A stretch of DNA of 64,000 bases from Cordilura impudica. Its lineage: Eukaryota; Arthropoda; Insecta; Diptera; Scathophagidae. The notes beneath the pieces were generated by a model. That model saw only the letters and a list, made by a program, of their open reading frames with translations, was not told the DNA's origin and made no database searches. The DNA lies in contig OY821517.1 of the NCBI GenBank assembly GCA_963682025.1, forward strand, positions 19,167,548-19,231,547, read 5' to 3'. Below, piece by piece: positions 33,860-45,762 of this stretch. The translations under genes and the position numbers were made by a program. The first letter of the stretch is position 1, and each line of letters opens with the position of its first letter.

Positions 33860-34638
33860 CAAGTAAGAAAATTATAGTCGGTCTAGACCGACTATACGAT
33901 ACCCTATACCATGCGTTTAGAGACCTTATCTCTTAGGCCCAACTAACTGGACATAGAAAATAAGCAAAAACCAAATTTGAGTGGGATTTTTATTAATTTT
34001 TTTGGCTGCAGATATGAAAAAGTTCATATCGGATGCTATATCTATATGGGGACTAGCCCCAAAAATGGACTGATCCTGACCATGTTTGGTAAGGTCTCTT
34101 GTATTTTGCAAAAATATATACAAACAAAATTTGAGAAGAATCAGTGCAATATTTTTGTTCTTTAATAGATTTAAGTGAAGATCGGGAAGCAGCTCTATAT
34201 GGGGTCAAAGGGATCATTTTTGGACTTCTCATTAATGGATGTAATGAACGCATACAAACCCAATTTGAGTAAGATCTATATGACAATTTGGATCTTATGG
34301 CAATTTATGTCGATTTCATATGTGTAATTTGTATGGGGGCTAGGTCTGAACATGGACCGATTCTCACCAATTTCAATAGCGTTCATCCCATGGTCGATAA
34401 AAGCTTATGTACCATATTTCATCAAAATGCATTCATATTTGCGACCTGCAGTTTGATTACAAGCTTTACATGGACACACAGACGGACGGACGGACGGACG
34501 GATATTGTTAAATCAACTCAGAAAGTAATTCTGATTCGATCGGAATAATTAAAGATGGGTCTAGGTCAAATATTTTTGGTTGTTACAAACAGCAGCACAA
34601 AGTCATTATACCCAAACCACATAGTGGTATAGGGTATA
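33860..34638. repeat. mini-me-like copy, full length (orientation A)
   Basis: Complete from CAAGTAAGAAAATTATAG plus palindrome to TAGTGGTATAGGGTATAA, (GGAC)n at 34482-34500. Forms an inverted pair with 34700-35502. Confidence 0.85.
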
Positions 34639-34699
34639 AAAATGATAATAAATGGAACCTCCCATGGTTACAAATGCTATTAAATTGTATTGCAGTTTT

Positions 34700-35502
34700 T
34701 ATACCCTATACCACTATGTGGTTTGGGTATAATGACTTTGTGCTGCTGTTTGTAACAACCAAAAATATTTGACCTACACTCATCTTTAATTATACCCATT
34801 GAACCAGAATCGCTATCTGATTCGATTTAACGATGTCCGTCCGTCCGTCCGTCCGTCCGTCTGTGTGTCCATGTAAAGCTTGTAATCAAACTGCAGGTCG
34901 CAAATATGAATATATTTTGATGAAATTTGGTATTTGATCTTTTATCGGCCATGAGATGAACGCTGTTGAAATTGGTGAGAATCGGTCCATGTTCAGACCT
35001 AGCCCCCATACAAATGACCCCTATGAAATCAACATATATTGCCATAAGATCCAAATTATCATACAAATCTTAGTCAAATTGGGTTTGTATGTATATATTA
35101 CATCCATTAATCAGTAGTCCAAAAACGATCCCTATTGGACAACTCTTAGTCATAGGCCCCATATAGAGCTGCTTTCCGATCTTCACTTAAATCTATTAAA
35201 AAAGAAAAATATTGCACTGATTCTTCTCAAATTTTGTTTGTATATATTTTTGCAAAACACAAGAGACTTTACCAAACATGGTCACGATCGGTTCATTTTT
35301 AGGGCTAGTCCCCATATAGATATAGTATCCGATATGAACTTTTTCATATCTGCAGCTGATAAAATTAATAAAAATCCCACTCAAATTTGGTTTATGCTTA
35401 TTTTCTATATCCAGTTAGTTGGGCCTGAGAGATAGGGTCTCTCAACGCATGGTATAGGGTATCGTATAGTCGGTCTAGATCGACTATAATTTTCTTACTT
35501 GT
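34700..35502. repeat. mini-me-like copy, full length (orientation B)
   Basis: Complete from TATACCCTATACCACTATG to CTTACTTGTT; palindrome with one change (CGGTCTAGATCG). Only about 60 bp separate it from its inverted partner. Confidence 0.85.
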
Positions 35503-36022
35503 TATATTTAAAATGTTTTTTAAAATTATCAAATTTGACAGCAAAAAATAATAAATTTTTCTGTAGTAATAGCAAGATTTTTAGATAATATTATGAACGT
35601 TTTTTTTAAGTGTAACTATTCTTTGATTGTAAACAAATTTGCAAATTTGACAACAAAAAATTTCTAATTTTTCAGTAATGATTTTACTATTTTTTTTTAG
35701 TGTAAAAATTTTTTTGAGTGTAACATTAAAAAAATGCTATTATTACATAAAATGTTTATTATTATTATTATTAAAATCCAAATATTAAATTTTTTAATAA
35801 ACAGAAAAATAAACACATATTTCACTTTAGAAATTCAAAAAAATTAAAAGTTCAACTTTGACCTAGAATTCGTTAAAAAGTCCTCAATCAATTTTATTGT
35901 AAATAAAACTGAGTCAAGCTGAACTAAATATCTATACATTAAAAAAAAAAATTACTTAATATTTTGATCGGTTCAAAAGTTACAGAATTTTGGCCAATGA
36001 AAAACGATTTTCAGCCACTTTG

Positions 36023-36027
36023 CATCG
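36023..36027. repeat. Transib target-site duplication CATCG (right)
   Basis: Same five bases as 31303-31307. Confidence 0.75.
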
Positions 36028-36345
36028 TAAATAACTGTTAAATAATTTGTTTCAGGTCGTTTGGTTTGTTGACTGGTATGCAAGGAGGTTTCACAAAATA
36101 TTGTTGTTTTCTTTGTCTATGGAATAGTCGCGTTACATGTCATTATTATGTCAGAACAAAGTACCAGAGCCAACAAGAACTGAGTATTCGCCAGGAAAAC
36201 AAAACTTTTCAAATTAACCATTAATTGATCCCAGTGACGTTCCTCTTCCGCCACTGCACATACAGTTGGGCATTTTTAAGAACTTTATCAAAATCGTACG
36301 GGCCGATCTATGGGCGGGTCTGAATGGGTTAATTTAATTATTAAG
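36028..36345 (+). pseudogene. Unidentified multi-copy protein family, 3' part
   Basis: Continues the reading broken at 31302: LLTGMQGGFTKYCCFLCLW, then NSR..CHYY, then IDPSDVPLPPLHIQLGIFKN and FIKIV. In relatives that I recall, a segment G..GG.TKYCCFLC.W.SR directly follows the ICGDLK motif, exactly the order restored by removing the Transib. The cysteine cluster suggests a metal site. No function known to me. Confidence 0.5.
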
Positions 36346-38139
36346 AACGATATTTTCGTATTTAGTTGACCACTTTTACCTTTAACTACAGGCTGGACCC
36401 TTCTTGGCACCCTATTGATTAAATTTCTTAAAATTACTCTATTTTAGACCGTTCTTCAGTTATCACTGCCCAAAGCTTCTCTAAATTTTTCCTTTTTTTT
36501 TTGTTATAAATACAATTTATGCATCTTACAACTTTTTTAATTTGTTTTTAATTAATCATGTTTAAACAAAAATTAACTTAAATTTTCTTTAACGAGCACT
36601 TGTTTTCACTAACCTTACTGACATTCACTTAAGTGACCACATGTATTTAGAAGAACTGACATAAATTGTGTTGGATACCATAACATACTTAAATTAGTAT
36701 TTAATGTATTGTTTGGTCACAGTTATTAAACTTTCTTTCTATTTAATGCATTTATTGGAAAAGGAAATTGCAAAAAAAAGAAGACTCGAATTGACACAAT
36801 GAGCAAATATATGCAGTCGTTTAAAAACACATCAACACTAACTGCATTTAGAGACAATCAAGCTGTGCACTAAAACTGGAATACATACGAGTAACTTGAA
36901 CTATTTACAACAATATAAAAATGTATATATATATACACAAACATGTACACGCACAAAAGCGTACAATGTAATGAAGTATTATCCCCCTGCTGAGCTTCCT
37001 AGTTCAAGTATAAATAAAACACATAAAAGTATAAACACAGCTTCACATGTCCTTCCTTCCGTATGGACAGGCAATGAACATTAGTGAGTTCTGAAATTGA
37101 GTTTTATTTTTTTAGTAGAGTCTCTTCAAATTTAAAAAAAAATCTGATATCTGAGTGAATTTTAAAATCAGTTTAAATTTGCTTTGTAAAATAAAATAAA
37201 TTATAAAATATTTTGTAATTTTATAATTTTTTATTTTTTTTATTTTTTTAAACACCCTAATGGCCACGTCTAGGTTTATTTATGTCCTTTACTTTTATGA
37301 TGACTATTGTTATCGTCAACGGAAACTATCATCATCCTCATCAGCATCACCGACTTCAGTGGCACGCATTTTTAAGCTTCAATGTCTCATTCTTTTGCAA
37401 AATACGGAAGCCTTGTCTGTGCTTGTATGTTTTGGGGTCTTTCATGTGATTATATACGTTTTTTTTTATTCTCTGCATATGTGTTGGTATTTGTACGTTT
37501 GTATGGATGTTCATGAATGTCTTCGCTGTATATTCTACTCTAGAACGGCCTTTTATCTTATACTCATATGGTTTGAGCTCTTTTGTAAGCTTCAGTTCTT
37601 TTGTTGTGTCTGTTGTTTTGAAGTGTCTGTTGGAGTGTGAATGTGGCTGTATCTGTGTTTATTTGTGTTGTTCTTTTATGCAATTTTATTTTTATATTAC
37701 TTGCTCCATTATTATTAATAATAATAAATAATGCTACTAAATGTATTTTGATGTGACCGTTTTATTATACTTTATTAAGTGTTAAGAGTGTGGAAAGCTG
37801 TTAGCATGCCATTGAACACCACTTTTGTTTTTGTTATTTCTATTATTTGCACATAATTTTGTATTATTTTCTTTGTACATAATTGCGGTGAAAGAGATAC
37901 GAATCTTATGAGGGCAGTTTATTCATAATTTATTTTTATGTTGTGTAAATATTATTTGTAATTAAAAGAATGATTATAGACCTCATATCGTTTGAATAAA
38001 AGATAACATTTAAATAAGTGTTCGCATCTTATAATATCCTTCACACCACTGTGCAGATGATATATACATAAATACAAATCAGTTTTTCATTCCATTTGTA
38101 AGACATGGAAATTTGAAATTGATATATCATAAAGTATTT
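36346..38139. other. No supported gene
   Basis: Single-copy looking AT-rich DNA. The ORF at 37260-37640 (126 codons) is cysteine/phenylalanine-rich, overlaps another frame and matches nothing known; more likely chance. Confidence 0.4.
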
Positions 38140-38430
38140 GCATTTATCGAGTTGATATAGCTATATCCGCCTGTCCGTCTGTATGTCTGCCTGTTGAAAT
38201 AACGCAAAATAAACTATTTTCCTTGGTAGAGTTACGATAATATTCTTTTTCATTATTTCGAGCAGGCTTGTATTTAAAATGGGGGTATAATCGGGGTAAA
38301 TCAAGATGTGGAGGCACTTCTAACAAATGCTTTAAAATTTCAGACAAAAAACTAAAAATAGTGAAATATGCTCGCAGCGGAAGATGCGCATATCGATATC
38401 CATCAGTGATTTTTTTGTTTGCTAGTTGTT
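38140..38430. repeat. Second GTCY repeat subfamily ('type 2'), fragment
   Basis: CGAGTTGATATAGCTATATC followed by CCGCCTGTCCGTCTGT is the reverse complement of the GTCY end at 53555-53605. Different internal sequence from the main mini-me-like family. Confidence 0.5.
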
Positions 38431-38789
38431 TCTATTTTGTTTTTTTTTTGTCCATGTGAACTAACGGTTTAACGATAAGAGTAAGAGTAATAAGATAGTT
38501 ATGCTCTCACTGAATAAGATATTCTTATAATCTCTTGAAACAAACAAGAATGTAATTGTATGTATCTAATTACATTTATGCTGATTGCACGTAATAATTG
38601 CTTTCAATTAAAAGGGCATGAAAATGCCTAAAATTTTTGTTAATTATGTTGTACATTATAAACATCATAGAAATATATGGATGATGATGGACAGATTCTG
38701 CTATTCAACGTGATCCATGTAGCAACTAGCGAGTATCCATAAGCAATCCTATTTTTAACTGTAGCGGGAAAAATATACTCGCGAGTAGT

Positions 38790-39990
38790 CACTGAAAGAC
38801 CGAAGAGCAAGATAGAACACCAACTTGAAGAGGAACAATGTGGCTTTAGGCAAAATCATGGATTCCAACATTTAATATTTACGATGAGACTAATTTCGGT
38901 ATAACCATTGAATTTAATAGGAAAACTCATTGCTGCTTTATAGAGCTGGAGAAAGCTTTTGATACGGTAAAATCACAACAAATATGGGAGGTGCTTTAGA
39001 AATGGAATATTGAGGATATATTGATCATATGAATCAAAAGGACTTACAAAATATGCCGAAATTATGTAGGAACCGGGAGCACCACATTCGAAAAATTGAT
39101 GATAACACAAACAAGGACGACGTAATCAAATCTTGCATGGAAATTGAAATTGGAACATAAAACCAGTGAAAGTTTCAATGTTAGCATACGCAGATAACGT
39201 GACCATTGTTGCAAAATCCGAGGAATCTCTCCAACAAAAACTCGATTTTTTTGTGAACAAAATGACCAGAAGAGACCCCCGTAAAAATACAAGGAAAACA
39301 GAAACATTGACAATAAGCCGAGATGGAAATCATCATCAAACAAACATAGGATCCGAAGCATTAAAGCAAGTTGAACACTTCCTCTACTTGGGAGTCACAA
39401 TTAGCGGAGACGGAAAAGCGGACAGGGCTTTAAATCCCAGAATAGCCAGCACTGCCAATTTATACTTCGTCTTTAATAAAAACTTCATCGGTAATAGAGA
39501 AGTTTCAATGGGTACAAAACATGCTTTATACAACTCCACTATATATACCAACCCCTACTTATGGCTGGGAATCATGGGCGCTTACAACAAAAAATTAAAG
39601 CTGAATTCAGGCATCAGAAATGAAATACCTACGACGTGTGGCCGGTAAAATAAGATGAGACAGAATACGAAACGACACTATACGAGCCAGCCTAAATATA
39701 GAACCACTGAATAACAAAATCGTACGCAATATGCTAAGATGGTTTGGACATGTTGCCAGAATGCCAGAGAACCGCCTGCCGTAACGAGTGTCAGAAGCAT
39801 GGCCTACTGGTGCGAGAAGCAGATGAAGAAGAAGAAGGACTTGGTAGGATACTATCAACAATATTCTGACCGAACAATGACAGCCAAAACAGCGGCACAA
39901 GACAGATCGACGTGGAGAAGTCTTTGCAAGAACCTCTACACTGCAAGATTGAAAGAGGTCCGGAATAAGTAAGTAAGTAAGAAAAATCCA
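38790..39990 (+). pseudogene. RTE-like reverse transcriptase relic with (TAAG)n tail
   Basis: Plus-strand fragments in order: QLEEEQCGFRQNHGFQHL at about 38820; CCFIELEKAFDTV (block A); MLAYADNVTIVAKS at 39180 (YADD changed to YADN); VEHFLYLGVTISGDG; SMGTKHALYNSTIY; RNMLRWFGHVARMPENRLP at about 39730. The last motif is typical of the post-RT end of RTE/SR2-like elements. The copy ends in TAAGTAAGTAAG at about 39966-39980, a simple-repeat 3' tail. Stops and frameshifts throughout; no endonuclease. Confidence 0.65.
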
Positions 39991-40034
39991 GCTTTTCTCG
40001 TCTCTTAGTGTTGACAACATTGATAACGGAGTGT

Positions 40035-40690
40035 ACTAGATCTATTGGCATAGGGGGAAATCCCAATCACGGAAATGTAAAAATATTTACAGACAATCTA
40101 GCGGCTGTCAGGGCCGATATCCTCAAGCAAAATTAGATCAAGGACAATCTTCAAGTGTAAGGAGAAGATTGTAAACTTCTCCAGGTAGGTCAGGCTTGAA
40201 ATTATTTGGATCCCGTGGCATGAGGGGAAACGAAATTACTGACGAACTGGGCCGGAAGGGTTCTTCCCTGGGTCAACTTGAAATACCCAATACGTTCCAA
40301 GTCACACAAACTGAAACTAGCGGACTGGGCGACCAGTTCGCATGTATCAATTTGGGAGGATAATTACGTGGGTGAGGTCACGAAAATATTATGGGGTACT
40401 CCCAACACTTCGAAAACTAGGAAAATCCTGAATTTTTGAAGAAGATAATTGGTATCCTCACTGGAAACTCTGAACTGAGGGCTTAATCGGGTAAACGTAG
40501 AGCATACGGAGAGAATGACGCAACTCTACAATACTACATTAGTTACTATCCTGTATTTGTGAAAACAAGATCCATTCAACGACATCATGCCCAGCCTGAC
40601 GGGTCTTAGGCAGATAAGCTGGAAAATAATCGGGAATATTGCTGATGAAACCGAATTTCTAAGTTAATTTGGGTGTAGGAAGCAGCTGAA
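40035..40690 (+). pseudogene. RNase H domain relic of a non-LTR element
   Basis: Readable pieces: VKIFTDNLAAVRADI (RNase H block with D), then after frameshifts WIPWH followed by RGNEITDELGRKGS (H and D block), KILWGTPNTSKTRK, and KIIGNIADETEFL at the end. This order matches the RNase H and tail of I/R1-type ORF2, as in 27334-28344. Nearly every codon stretch is broken. Distinct from the RTE-like relic just upstream. Confidence 0.55.
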
Positions 40691-40765
40691 TGTGAAAATC
40701 TAGAGCGCACAATACGCCGAATTTCTAGTTTAAGTGTATATCCGGATAGCAGCGTTTATGAGCTA

Positions 40766-40950
40766 AGTACATACGATACCCTATACAGTGCGTTTCAAGA
40801 GAGGGTCTAGGCTCCAACTTTGCTGAGACAATAACTGCATATATAAAATAAGCATAACCCAAATTTAAGTGGTACTGTTATTAAATTGTGCCGTGCAGAT
40901 ATGAAAAAGTTCATATCTGATTTTATTTTTATGCTGAGACTATGTCAAAT
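40766..40950. repeat. mini-me-like end fragment (orientation A)
   Basis: ATACGATACCCTATACAGTG to TATGTCAAATAATG; palindrome lost, truncated by a MITE-A copy. Confidence 0.55.
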
Positions 40951-41205
40951 AATGTTAATAGGCCAGGCGATTTCCTGTGACCGATTTAAAAGTTTTATTT
41001 ACAAACCGATTTTGACAAAAAATACCCCATTTGAAAGATATTTCTTTTCAGCTGTCAACCAGATTTACAGATTCGCAACGTATGGAAATTTTTTTTTTTG
41101 GAATAATGCTCTTTTAAAGCCGCTACTAACACATACATAAAACACATACTTTAGGCTCCTTTAAAATTATTTATTAACAAAAAAATTTATATATCTTCGG
41201 TGTGT
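40950..41205 (+). repeat. MITE-A copy, diverged and truncated
   Basis: TTAATAGGCCAGGCGATTTC to about ATATATCTTCGGTGTG; directly followed by another copy. Confidence 0.5.
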
Positions 41206-41221
41206 TCAACAAATATTTATA

Positions 41222-41595
41222 ATGAAATCTATAATATTAATAGGCTAGGCGATTTCTTCTGACCGCTATTTTGTTCTACCGTTTTATCCCGATTTTGAAC
41301 AAACGTATATTATTTGAAAGGTATTTACTTTTAGCCGTTTTGCAGATTTACAGATTTTTAAATTTTTTCCTTTATTTTGAATAAATTTGCATTTAAAGTT
41401 GCTAAAATTATACAATGCTATGCATGTGTTTATTAAATTTGTTAATGTGTTTGTAATAAAAATGAGTTTGTTTTTTGTGTTGATTTGTGAATTGGCTATA
41501 ATTGATTAGCATACCTTTATGGTCTTTATTTAATGAAAAAATAAATTTTCCTAGAATTTGTACTCGAATTTCGAGGGCTGGAATCTGCTAGTTTA
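41222..41595 (+). repeat. MITE-A copy, complete
   Basis: CTATAATATTAATAGGCTAG to CTGGAATCTGCTAG; the best full copy, about 370 bp. Confidence 0.65.
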
Positions 41596-41649
41596 ATGAA
41601 TTGTATTTATAAAGTGTTGAATTGTGAATTGGCTAAAATTCAAATTCAT

Positions 41650-41820
41650 GCGACTACTGATTAGCGGGTTTAATGCACCCACAAACACCAAATTTCATCG
41701 AGATATATATGATAATCTAAATATCACGACAATTTTAATCGGTCTGATAAGGGGGCTAGGTCTGAACATGCACTGATTTCAACAACTCTTGATGTATGGC
41801 TGATAAAAGCTTATAGAACA
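41650..41820. repeat. mini-me-like internal fragment (orientation A)
   Basis: AATTTTAATCGGTCTGATAAG, GGGGCTAGGTCTGAACATGC and GCTGATAAAAGCTTATAG identify it; ends missing. Confidence 0.5.
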
Positions 41821-41898
41821 TGTCTCAACTCAATTACACTGAATTTGTTTTATTTATTTAAATAGAAAAATTTCCGGATATAGAGAAAAGGTTGTTTG

Positions 41899-42228
41899 TT
41901 TTATTATTTTTTTTTCTATGATCAAGTGTCGCAAATTCGTGTAGTTAAGGGGCAGGTAATTAAATTCAAGGTCAAATATTTAAGCAATATTGTTAACTCT
42001 AACATAAGTACTATTGATTGGCCATCAGACATTATACTACAAGAATTAGCACGCATTGTACAAAATGGCGACAATGTGAAAGGTTTTCCCGCGATGATTG
42101 AAACCCTTTTTGGTGAGTTGAACGAGATACGGATCAGCGAGTTTGGCGAAGCATACAGGTCTGCAATATTTATAACAAACAATGTGTTGGCTTTTAATGT
42201 TTTTAAAAATTGCTTAAGGGGCCAGTAG
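41899..42228 (+). CDS. Unrecognised ORF without start codon
   Basis: A 110-codon open frame; the most protein-like unassigned reading in the window. It includes KFKVKYLSNIVNSNIST, DWPSDIILQELARIVQNG and TLFGELNEIRISEFGEAYRS. It has no usable ATG at the beginning (the frame opens with TTG), and a T-rich tract ending ATGATCAAG precedes it, so it could be an internal exon of a host gene. It could also be the remnant of a retrocopy. No family recognised. No clear 5' splice site at the end; a TAG stop at 42226 closes it. Confidence 0.3.
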   Translation, partial: FYYFFFYDQVSQIRVVKGQVIKFKVKYLSNIVNSNISTIDWPSDIILQELARIVQNGDNVKGFPAMIETLFGELNEIRISEFGEAYRSAIFITNNVLAFNVFKNCLRGQ

Positions 42229-42550
42229 GATAATCTGATTCAAGTGAAATTTAAGGATGATATTGCTGGTACTTGTACAATACCAAGAAATATATATTCC
42301 TTATACTAAATACTTATATTTATCTGTTTAAATGCTTTCAAGCATGAACATTGTGTATTTCTACTACCCCTACTACTCGCTTGTTCGTACAGATTGATGA
42401 GCTCTTTCTATGCTTTAGCAAAATCAAAAATCTCACAACATCAAAAATCAGTGATAACTTACATTCAATAATATCTCAGTAGGTAGAGCGGTCAACCAGC
42501 AAGGAAGAAACCTGATTTTCAATTTATCATTTATTAAAAATAATTTGAAA

Positions 42551-43250
42551 TAAGTAAGAAATTTATAATCGATCTAGACCGGCTGTACGATACCCTATAC
42601 CATTCGCTTAGATACCCTATATCTTAGATCCAACTAATTGGATATAGAAAATAAACATAAAACAAATTTGAGTGGCATTGTTATTAACTTTTTTCTTTGA
42701 ATATGAAAAAGTTCATATCGGATGCTATATTAATATGGGGACTAGGTCGAAAAATGGATCGACCATCACCATATTTGGTAAGGTAACTTATTTTTTGTAA
42801 AAACATAAACAAACCAAATTTGAGAAAAATCTGTCCAATATTTTTGTTTTTTTGATAGATTTAAGTGACGATCGAGAATCAGCTTCATATTGGGGCTATG
42901 ACTGAGAATTGTCGTATAGGGTTAATTTTTGGACTATTGATAAATGAATGTAATAAGCATACAAAAGTCCAATGTGACCGACATCTATAGGCGAATTTGG
43001 ATATTATGCAATTTAAGTCGATCTCATAGGGATCATTTGTATGGGGCCTAGGTCTGAACATGAACCGATTTTCACCAACTTCAACAGCATTCATCCTATG
43101 GCCGATAAACAAGGTTTACATGGACGAACAGACGGACGGACGGACATCGCTAAATCGACTTAGAAAGTGATTCTGAGTCAATCGGTAAAATAAAATATGG
43201 GTCTAAGTCAAATATTTTTGGTAGTTACAAATATCAGCACAAAGTAATAT
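42551..43250. repeat. mini-me-like copy, old (orientation A)
   Basis: TAAGTAAGAAATTTATAATC and GATCTAGACCGGCTG (decayed palindrome) to GGACGG at 43133-43144. The terminal TAGTGGTATAGGG is lost at the foldback element. Confidence 0.75.
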
Positions 43251-43251
43251 A

Positions 43252-45762
43252 ACTTGCCCCTCATTATATGGAGGGAGAAAAGTGTTCAAAACCTCGGTCG
43301 CACCACCTAGAAATATGCGAATAGCACAAAAAGAACTGAGAAATACAAAGTTTTGGGCCAATCAAAATGCTTTTAGAGGTGGCTAAACAAGATTAAAAAT
43401 TTCTAGTGTGTTTATATGGGGAATATATGACTTTTTTTTTTTCAGATTTTACAAAAATTTCGTTCTATATTTTAATTTTTCCGACAAATTGTTATATAAT
43501 TTGGGATCAGTATTAAATTATCTTTTCAAAAAGCTATAAAACTTCGAAATCGAATAAAAACTCGCAAAGAAATAACAAATGCCCCACAATGCCTTTGTGC
43601 CAAAAAAAAAAATTAGGTCATGAAATTTGATGGCAGTTTTTTCAACTTTGAGAAATTGTTTAAAGCCATAATTTTTTTGGTCCCTATAGTTATAGGCACT
43701 CAGATCTGAAGTATTGTTTTATTACCGCGTTGTTAACCTATTGCGCATTGAGATCGAAAATGGGAAATTTTTTTGATAAAATTTTTAAAACTCCTTTTTC
43801 AAGTTTTAAAAAATTATCTTAAACAAAATTAAAAAAGTTGGATCTAAAACTTTAAGATTTTGCTAAATACATGCTACAGATTAACTGTGTGAATTTTTAA
43901 GTAAATCCTTGTCCCAGCATTTTTTTGACAAGGATTTTATTTTTGCGGATTTCGAGAAAAATTAGTTTTTTTTGTGAAATATTCAGTAAATGTACTCTTT
44001 CTAAATACTATGTTGCAATTATCTGCATATTGCTCGCGAATATAAATTAAAACAACTTTTAACGAATTTTGTTACAAAATTATTTTATGTATAAAAACTG
44101 CTCATAAGAAATCGTTATAATGAGATTCACTTTACTTTGTGTAGTCAGTAAATCACATTTCTAATATAACTATTTAGTCAGTTTGATTAGATTGCAACAA
44201 GATGAAGTGCGACTTCTCAAATAAAAAAGATAAATCTATAATATTAATAGGCTAGGCCATTTCTTGTGACCGATGTTTTGTTCTGACGTTTTATCCCGAT
44301 TTTGACCAAATATATATTATTTGAAAGGTATTTCTTTGTCGCCATTTTCCAGATTTACAGATTTTTAAATTTTTTCCTTTATATTGAGTAAATAGCATTA
44401 AAATTTGCTACTAACACATACATAAAATTATACAATGCTATGTAATAAAAATGAGATTATTTTTTTGTGTTGATTTGCAAATTGGCTATAATTGATTAGC
44501 ATACATTTAAGGTTTTTATTTAATGAAAAAATAAAATTTCCTAGAATTTGCACTCGAATTTCGGGGGCTGGAATTTGCTAGTATTAATAAATATTTTAAG
44601 ATATATTACAATGGGTTATTTTGATCCCAGGAGCACTGAAGTGTTAAATAAAAAAAATTAACCGAATTATTTTTCTTAATTTCTAAATAGTGGTTTCATC
44701 GAGCTTAATAGAAAAACTTGTTTTCGGTTATTTTTATTTAAAAATATCTTAAAATCCAAAGCTGGCCTTGGATTCATCCTAAACTTTAGGAACGCAAGTT
44801 ATATATATTTGGTTATTTATTTTAAGCGTCGCATCAAAAAATTCATCAGCACTTACAAAATATTTTAATTTTTTAAATAAATTATCTTATATTAGCTTGG
44901 TGTCATATGTGACTCCAATTCCAAAAGGGTTAATGGGGTCATATTATTTTTTTTCGAAACACTAGGCTATTAAGACAAAGTGTAACTTTTAAAAGTAGAA
45001 AAGTGATGAATATTTGATACAAAGTATTTAGAAGAGTACATTTACAGAATATTTTAAAAAAATCCCATATTTCTCGAAATGCGCAACAATTAAATCCTTG
45101 TAAAAAAAATTCTGGAATAGGGATTTGCTTAAAAATTCACACAGTTAATTTGTAACACATTTTTAACAAAAGTGTAAAGTGCATGATCCATTTTTTGAAA
45201 TTTTGTTTAAGAAAATTTTTCAAAACTTGAAAAAGGAGTTTTCAAAATTTTATTAAAAAAAATTTCCATTTTCGGTCTCAATGCTTAATTGGTTAACAAT
45301 GTGGTAATAAAACAATACTTTATATCTGAGTACTTACAGGTATAGAGACTACAACAAAATATTGGCTTTAATTATTTTCCTAAAATTGAAAAAAATGCCA
45401 TCAAATTTCACGACCTAGTTTTTTTTGGCACAAAAGTGGTCTGGGGCATTTGCTATCTCTTGGCAAATTCTTAATCGATTTTGAAGTTTTATAGCTTTTT
45501 GAAAAGATAATTTAATACTTATCCCGAATTATATAACAATTTTTCCGAAAAGTTTAGCTATAGAACGAATTTTTTGCAAAATATTGAAAAAATTCATATT
45601 TTCCCGATATAAACACACTTGATATTTTCAATCGCATTGAGCCACCTCCAAATGTTTTTTGATTGGCCCAAAACTTTGTATTTTTAATTTTTTTTCGCTA
45701 TTTGCATATTTCTAGGGGGTGCGATCGAGAGTTTGAACACTTTTTTTTATTAAGGGCCACCC
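43252..45762. mobile_element. Foldback-type element with arms of about 770 bp
   Basis: The left arm (43252 to about 44025) and right arm (about 44965-45762) are inverted copies. Paired examples: AAAAGTGTTCAAA / TTTGAACACTTTT near the ends; AAAGTTTTGGGCCAATCAAAA / TTTGATTGGCCCAAAACTTT; AAAACAATACTTTATATCTG in the right arm against CAGATCTGAAGTATTGTTTT in the left. The loop of about 940 bp holds a MITE-A copy and no coding sequence. Target duplication not resolved. Could be a non-autonomous long-TIR DNA transposon. Confidence 0.75.
44231..44586 (+). repeat. MITE-A copy inside foldback loop
   Basis: CTATAATATTAATAGGCTAG to CTGGAATTTGCTAG, about 355 bp, full length. Confidence 0.65.

Larger units (their letters stand above)
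31308..36022 (+). mobile_element. Transib-type DNA transposon, nested by three repeats
   Basis: Left end CACTGTGGCTGAAATTTTGA, with CATTGGCCAAAAGTCTG next. Right end, read inward on the minus strand, CAAAGTGGCTGAAAATCG, with CATTGGCCAAAATTCTG next. A 5-bp duplication CATCG flanks it. The CAC(T/A).TGG start and 5-bp duplication are hallmarks of Transib, whose ends resemble the heptamer of V(D)J signal sequences. The interior holds a RAG1-core-like transposase relic (33050-33805). Three mini-me-like copies (32091-32845, 33860-34638, 34700-35502) account for about half of its 4.7 kb. It splits the pseudogene at 30590/36028. Confidence 0.75.

Noticed and set aside
37260..37731. 126-codon and 74-codon ORFs rich in Cys, Phe and Tyr
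   Set aside because: Overlapping frames of T-rich DNA, no domain, no splice or promoter context.
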